The notes under the pieces: generated by a model
The model's database searches: none
What the model saw: the letters and a program-made list of their open reading frames with translations, nothing else
Told to the model about the DNA's origin: nothing
Translations under genes and position numbers: made by a program
Assembly (NCBI GenBank): GCA_963664285.2
Contig: CAXXNX010000036.1
Coordinates: 1 to 64,000 of the forward strand
DNA length: 64,000 bases
Direction: 5' to 3'
Source of the DNA: JAJCYL01 sp963664285
GTDB taxonomy: Bacteria > Bacteroidota > Bacteroidia > Cytophagales > Cyclobacteriaceae
Shown here: piece by piece, positions 60,024 through 64,000 of the stretch
Layout of the letters: each line of letters begins with the position of its first letter
Numbering within the stretch: position 1 is the first letter of the stretch

Positions 60024-60285
60024 TAACTAATTTGACATCGTTATGTTGGGTTAGGAATGGATTAAGATTGAGAGTTAAATCCATTCCTAACCGCCCAAAT
60101 TATTTCTTGTTTTACTCATATTGAGGACAGCATCTCCGGAAAAGCGCCAAAATACTACCATGATCTGATTGAATTTGGGGCTTACCAGGGATATTGGCTC
60201 CATCCTGCTAAAGGAAAATAAACTGTCACTTACCGGTTCATATCGTTAATTCACCGATTTAGCATTTACATGAACCTTTAATTAC
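60024..60285. other. Intergenic region with a possible protein tail
   Basis: A plus-strand frame without a start reads THIEDSISGKAPKYYHDL, then FGAYQGYWLHPAKGK, and stops at about 60222. It looks protein-like but is unrecognised; it may be the tail of a lost gene. Nothing else seen. Confidence 0.3.
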
Positions 60286-60289
60286 TTAA

Positions 60290-61910
60290 CCCGCATTATT
60301 CATAGGCCACCAATTTTGGGATTAATAATGGGTTGCTAACTATTTTTGATTGGAGTGTATGTATTAATTTGAAGATCAACCAGGTTTCTGGATTTCAAAG
60401 GACATTAGAGCGTTTTTTTGTTAGAATTTTTCAATTTTCAGTCAAAGCTCTATTGTGTTCTTATGGAAGAACATTTTTTTGATTAAACCAAACTGTTTAA
60501 CTGATCGGTCAGTTCACCGTAAGCAAATCGCCCAGCAGGTATTGATATCTAAAGGCTCTTGAGAATTGTATTGTCAATGATCTTTTCCTTTCTTTCAGGC
60601 ACGCCCCAACCTTCATCAGGTAAAGCCGGATATTGTCCACTTGCCATCGTTTAGCAAAGTGGTGTTTTGTTTTGGCAATTAATAATTTAATCTGCCGGAA
60701 CATTTCATAACAGAGGGTAGCGATGATTAAACGCATGAAATTGGCCCAGTAGCGATGACAGGAAAGCCGGTCGGAATAAGTCATGTTTTTGAGTTCCTTT
60801 ATTCGATTTTCACTGGCATCACCTCGCTTGACATAAAAATCAAAGTAAATCTGTTGAGCGGTCATCGCTTCAAAGTTGCTCACAAAGTAACGGACATTCA
60901 TTCCTTTTCCGGTAGACTCCACTTTGGCGTACAGCTTTTCAGAACGATCCCAGCTTTTGGCCTGGTAAGTAAACGGGCCAACAAACTCTTGATGTTTGAT
61001 GATTTTTGAAGCATATTCCTTTTTTACTTCAATGATAGTCTGTTTGGTAAAAGTCTTTAAAACTTCATTACTACTAATACCTAAACAAAATTGAAGGTCA
61101 AACTGCTTAGCTATCCGATAAAAAGATGCTCCTGAAAAGCCACTATCCGCTCGAATAAGGATCTTTACTGAGGGCAGTTTTTTTCTGATTTTAATGACAA
61201 TCCTTTTCAATAAGGCCACAAACCATTTGTTGGAGTGACAATTGCCCGGACGTAGTACTGGTAAAATGACCTGGCCGGTGTTCCCGTCCTTAAAGAACAA
61301 CTCATGGTACATAGTCTGTCCATAATAGCCATTATACAAACTGAGTTGTTGGGATCCATGAGTAGGGTCATCGGTACCATCTACATCAATGATGATTTGA
61401 CCAGTCTTCTCTTTCAACTCCTCTACATAACGGTCTACAAACCATTGACTCATCTGGTAGATCAGACTCCGATCGGCCTTGTTTTCAAATCGACTTAAAG
61501 TAGGCTGGGAACATAATCCGCTATCTAGTACTTTACGGATCACCGGATCCTCTCGGAGTTTTTGTTCGTCATTGCAATCCTGATAGCCCTGCATCATTAA
61601 AAACACCCGTTGGCGAAGCATTTCTTCATAAGTGTATTCGATAAAAAAGGGGTTTCGATAGTCAGGAATCAGTGCGGCGAAGCTTTTTAATAGACCAGTC
61701 TTTCTCTCTACTTTTTCACTTAACAATATCGCTCCGTCTGAGCTAATCGCTGATGCTGAAAAATCAAATTTAAAAGCTTGTTTTCCTCGATAAAATACGG
61801 TATCTTTTTCCTTATATTCAGGCATAAATTAATTGCTTATTTTGTTGTCTAACTATCTCAATATAAGCAATTTATGCCTGTTTTTTATTGTCTACTATGA
61901 ATTTTTCGGG
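60290..61910 (-). mobile_element. IS1380-family element, copy 9
   Basis: TTAA at 60286-60289 and 61911-61914, 1621 bp. The right flank is the middle of a response-regulator gene; the left flank is not its beginning, so DNA was lost or rearranged. Confidence 0.95.
60509..61825 (-). CDS. IS1380-family transposase
   Basis: Intact 438-residue copy, same protein as the one at 49.4 kb. Confidence 0.94.
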   Translation of the reverse strand: MPEYKEKDTVFYRGKQAFKFDFSASAISSDGAILLSEKVERKTGLLKSFAALIPDYRNPFFIEYTYEEMLRQRVFLMMQGYQDCNDEQKLREDPVIRKVLDSGLCSQPTLSRFENKADRSLIYQMSQWFVDRYVEELKEKTGQIIIDVDGTDDPTHGSQQLSLYNGYYGQTMYHELFFKDGNTGQVILPVLRPGNCHSNKWFVALLKRIVIKIRKKLPSVKILIRADSGFSGASFYRIAKQFDLQFCLGISSNEVLKTFTKQTIIEVKKEYASKIIKHQEFVGPFTYQAKSWDRSEKLYAKVESTGKGMNVRYFVSNFEAMTAQQIYFDFYVKRGDASENRIKELKNMTYSDRLSCHRYWANFMRLIIATLCYEMFRQIKLLIAKTKHHFAKRWQVDNIRLYLMKVGACLKERKRSLTIQFSRAFRYQYLLGDLLTVN

Positions 61911-62510
61911 TTAAAACCAGGATTAATATTTCTCGATATTCAAATGCCGAAGATCAATGGTTTTGAATTGCTTGAACTCCTTGAGGAAATACCACAAATA
62001 ATTTTCAGCACTGCATATGATCAGTATGCCATTAATGCATTTGAAAATAACGCGGCTGATTACTTACTTAAGCCTTATACTAAAGAGAGATTTGACCAGG
62101 CAATTCTAAGAGCCAAACAGAGACTGTCCCAAGAAAAAAGTTCATCACTTGATCTTGGAAAAATTGTTGAGGACTCTATTCATGATCCACTTAGTAGAAT
62201 AGTGGTAAGAATTGGAGTTAAGATACAGGTTATTGATGTGGAGACAATTGAGTACTTCCAGGCGACTGATGATTATGTAGAGATTCATTGCAGCCAGGGA
62301 AAGTTTCTTAAGCAAATCACTATGAAATATCTTGAAGCTCATTTGCATAAAGGAAGGTTCCTTAGGATCCACCGTTCTTATATTATTTCTATTGATAACC
62401 TTGCTAAAATTGAACATTTTGAAAAGGACGCACACCTCGCGATAATGAAATCTGGCAATAAAATACCAATCAGCCGTTCGGGATATGGACGATTACGGGA
62501 AATTTTGTAA
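61911..62510 (+). pseudogene. LytTR-family response regulator, N-terminus removed by IS1380
   Basis: Starts mid-receiver: GLIFLDIQMPKINGFELL keeps the phospho-acceptor Asp, and FSTAYDQYAINAFENNAADY and LLKPYTKERF complete the receiver. The C-terminal LytTR DNA-binding domain (RIVVRIGVKIQVIDVETIEY, then HRSYIISIDNLAKIE) is whole. The first ~50 residues with the acidic pocket are missing. A frame from within the IS (61833, MLILLSNYLNISNLC) reads into it and could yield a hybrid protein. No histidine kinase is nearby. Confidence 0.88.
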
Positions 62511-62848
62511 TTCTAGCATGAATATTGAGAGTAAAAATACTTAGCAACAGTTGTTTAGTACTAAAAATAGTGCAAAATAATCAGTCAATTTGACCTAAAA
62601 AAAAGTTAAGTACAATTTAATGCATGAACTTTCTGAGTATCTAATAATTGCATCTTTCTAAGATGCTTTTGTTTTTTAAAAAGTTTTTCGATATTTGATA
62701 TGGCTTTAGGAATTCTTTCTCACAGCAGAGAATTCCAATCATAAATTGGGAAATATAAAGTAAGAAATAAAGGTATCTTGGAATCCGATATGCACTTCAA
62801 AGTACATTTCAATCGATTGCATGAATTTATGTAAAGGCTTTGAAGTAA
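62511..62848. other. Gene-free AT-rich stretch
   Basis: About 340 bp between the response regulator and IS1595. No open frame or hairpin of note. Confidence 0.4.
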
Positions 62849-62856
62849 ATGTGAAT

Positions 62857-63929
62857 GGCTAAGTTCTAAATAACACAGCAATTATTATTATCTTCGCTAT
62901 ATGATATCAAGTCAAGAGATCAAAAATTTATTTGCACAATTGCCGATAAGTTCCCAAACCGAATTGTTGGATGAGTTGCTCCAGGAGCAGGAATTACAAG
63001 GCAAAGTATTGATTGCCGCTCAACAACAAATAGCAGAGAAAAGAAAGAAGAAACCCTGTCCAAATTGCACAAGCGAGAAGGTATATAAGAGGGGCAGACA
63101 AAAAGGTGTGCAGATGTATCAGTGCAATGAATGTAAAAGATGGTACAGTGAAACAACAGGGACACCTTTGTATGACATCAAGCTTAAATCAAAATGGCAA
63201 TCTTATCTGCGCTGCATGGAGCAGGGCATGCCGATAAAAAAGATAGCAAAACAAATCGGAATAAGCATCCAGACAAGCTTCGACTGGCGGCATAAGATAT
63301 TGAGTTCACTAAATGAGTTTGTTCCCGAACAGTTATCCTCGGAAGTAGAATGTGATGAATTGGAACTGGCACTTAACAACAAGGGCAGTCGAAATTTAGA
63401 TAGGGCAGCAAGAAAGAGGGGAAACGATTTCATACGGAATATGGGAAAGGAAGAGGTCACAGTTGTCCAGGTAGTAACAGCGGTTGAACGCAAGGGGGAG
63501 AAGTACCTTAAAGCTGTTGCATCAAAACGGCTGAGCAAAGAAGAAATTTCAAAGGCATTGGATGGGAAGTTGGCCTACGGTGCAACCTTGATTACAGATA
63601 AGCACCCTTCTTATAAGGCTTTTGCCAAAGACAACCCCTCCATAAAGCACAAAGCGCTATTGGCCAAAGATCATGTGGATAGAGATGATAAAACAATCCA
63701 TCTGCAAAAAGTAAACAATGTTCACACTCAACTTAGGACATTCTTACGCCCATTCAATGGTGTCAGTTCCAAATATTTGCAAAACTACCTGAATTGGTAT
63801 GCTTATGCTGACCGAATAAGAGAGTAAAACAACTTTGAAACAATGGTTTCTGACTATGCTATTAACGGATCAAGCCTATCATCTGTATGAGCTATTTAAA
63901 CAAAATGCTGTTATAATTAGAACTTAGCT
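62857..63929 (+). mobile_element. IS1595-family element, third copy
   Basis: 1073 bp with an exact 8-bp duplication ATGTGAAT (62849-62856, 63930-63937). Ends identical to the 43.2 kb copy. Confidence 0.95.
62901..63927 (+). pseudogene. IS1595-family transposase, 2-bp deletion
   Basis: Same as the intact copy up to ADRIRE, where one GA of a GAGAGAG run is missing (near 63823). The frame stops at 63827 after 308 residues, removing the last 34 (KTTLKQWFLTMLL...). Confidence 0.9.
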
Positions 63930-64000
63930 ATGTGAATTAAAGATTTGACACAAAGCAATACTATTTCCATAGCTGGTTGAGTCCCCGGGGCAAAAGCGTT

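Noticed and set aside
61833..61910. Start of the response regulator inside IS1380
   Set aside because: These 27 codons are IS sequence; kept only as a possible hybrid in the findings, not as the gene's start.

Overview
The window looks like chromosome of a marine-type Bacteroidota, probably Cytophagales. Pointers are a TonB-dependent receptor paired with a DUF4249 lipoprotein, DUF1080 and PKD-lipoprotein genes, the Bacteroidota arsenosugar cluster, and a TTG-N20-TAnnTTTG promoter before pyrG. No rRNA, tRNA or CRISPR array was seen. The most striking trait is decay under insertion-sequence load. There are nine IS1380-family copies (four with an intact transposase) and three IS1595-family copies. 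IS630, IS30 (one complete, one remnant), an ISNCY-like element, an IS91-like element with its own tyrosine recombinase and a DUF772-type transposase make up the rest. About a dozen host genes carry nonsense codons, frameshifts or IS truncations. The housekeeping genes pyrG, yidC and dnaB are intact, so the damage looks like relaxed selection (for example recent host restriction) more than uniform sequencing error.

Layout. 1-2.65 kb: a large secreted repeat protein, broken three times. 2.7-5.1 kb: intact ergothioneine pair egtB-egtD. 5.2-8.4 kb: IS630 in an IS30 remnant, then IS1380 copy 1. 8.4-9.9 kb: a decayed formate-dehydrogenase-like locus (fdhD tail, small conserved gene, FdhF/YdeP-type head). 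9.9-13.5 kb: pyrG and yidC. 13.6-17.3 kb: IS30, a cold-shock-domain gene and an ISNCY-like element. 17.6-22.5 kb: arsenosugar cluster (DUF2064, AhpD-like, arsS, arsM) with arsM broken by a frameshift and IS1380 copy 2. 22.5-30 kb: IS1380 copies 3 and 4 around a truncated bestrophin, then a frameshifted Ca2+-ATPase with a 224-bp duplication at its start. 30-36 kb: dnaB, a broken amidohydrolase, hutG and a hutF interrupted by palindromic repeats.

36.1-41.7 kb is an odd island. Two IS1380 copies and an esterase gene are riddled with small, mostly inserted bases, while an IS1595 fragment between them is clean. At 41.7-44.4 kb a tandem IS1380 copy is interrupted by an intact IS1595.

44.4-49.2 kb holds the most unusual structure. 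Two orphan genes are each bounded the way integron gene cassettes are: GTTRRRY-like sites before the start codon, and the complementary sequence overlapping the stop codon followed by AACAATTA. An IS91-like transposase/tyrosine-recombinase module lies between them. The second gene carries a PD-ExK-like motif. 51-55 kb: PKD lipoprotein, broken ABC ATPase, DUF1080 protein and glutaminyl cyclase. 55-64 kb: transposase, broken DUF4249/TonB receptor pair, IS1380 copy 9, a decapitated LytTR response regulator and an IS1595 copy with a 2-bp deletion.
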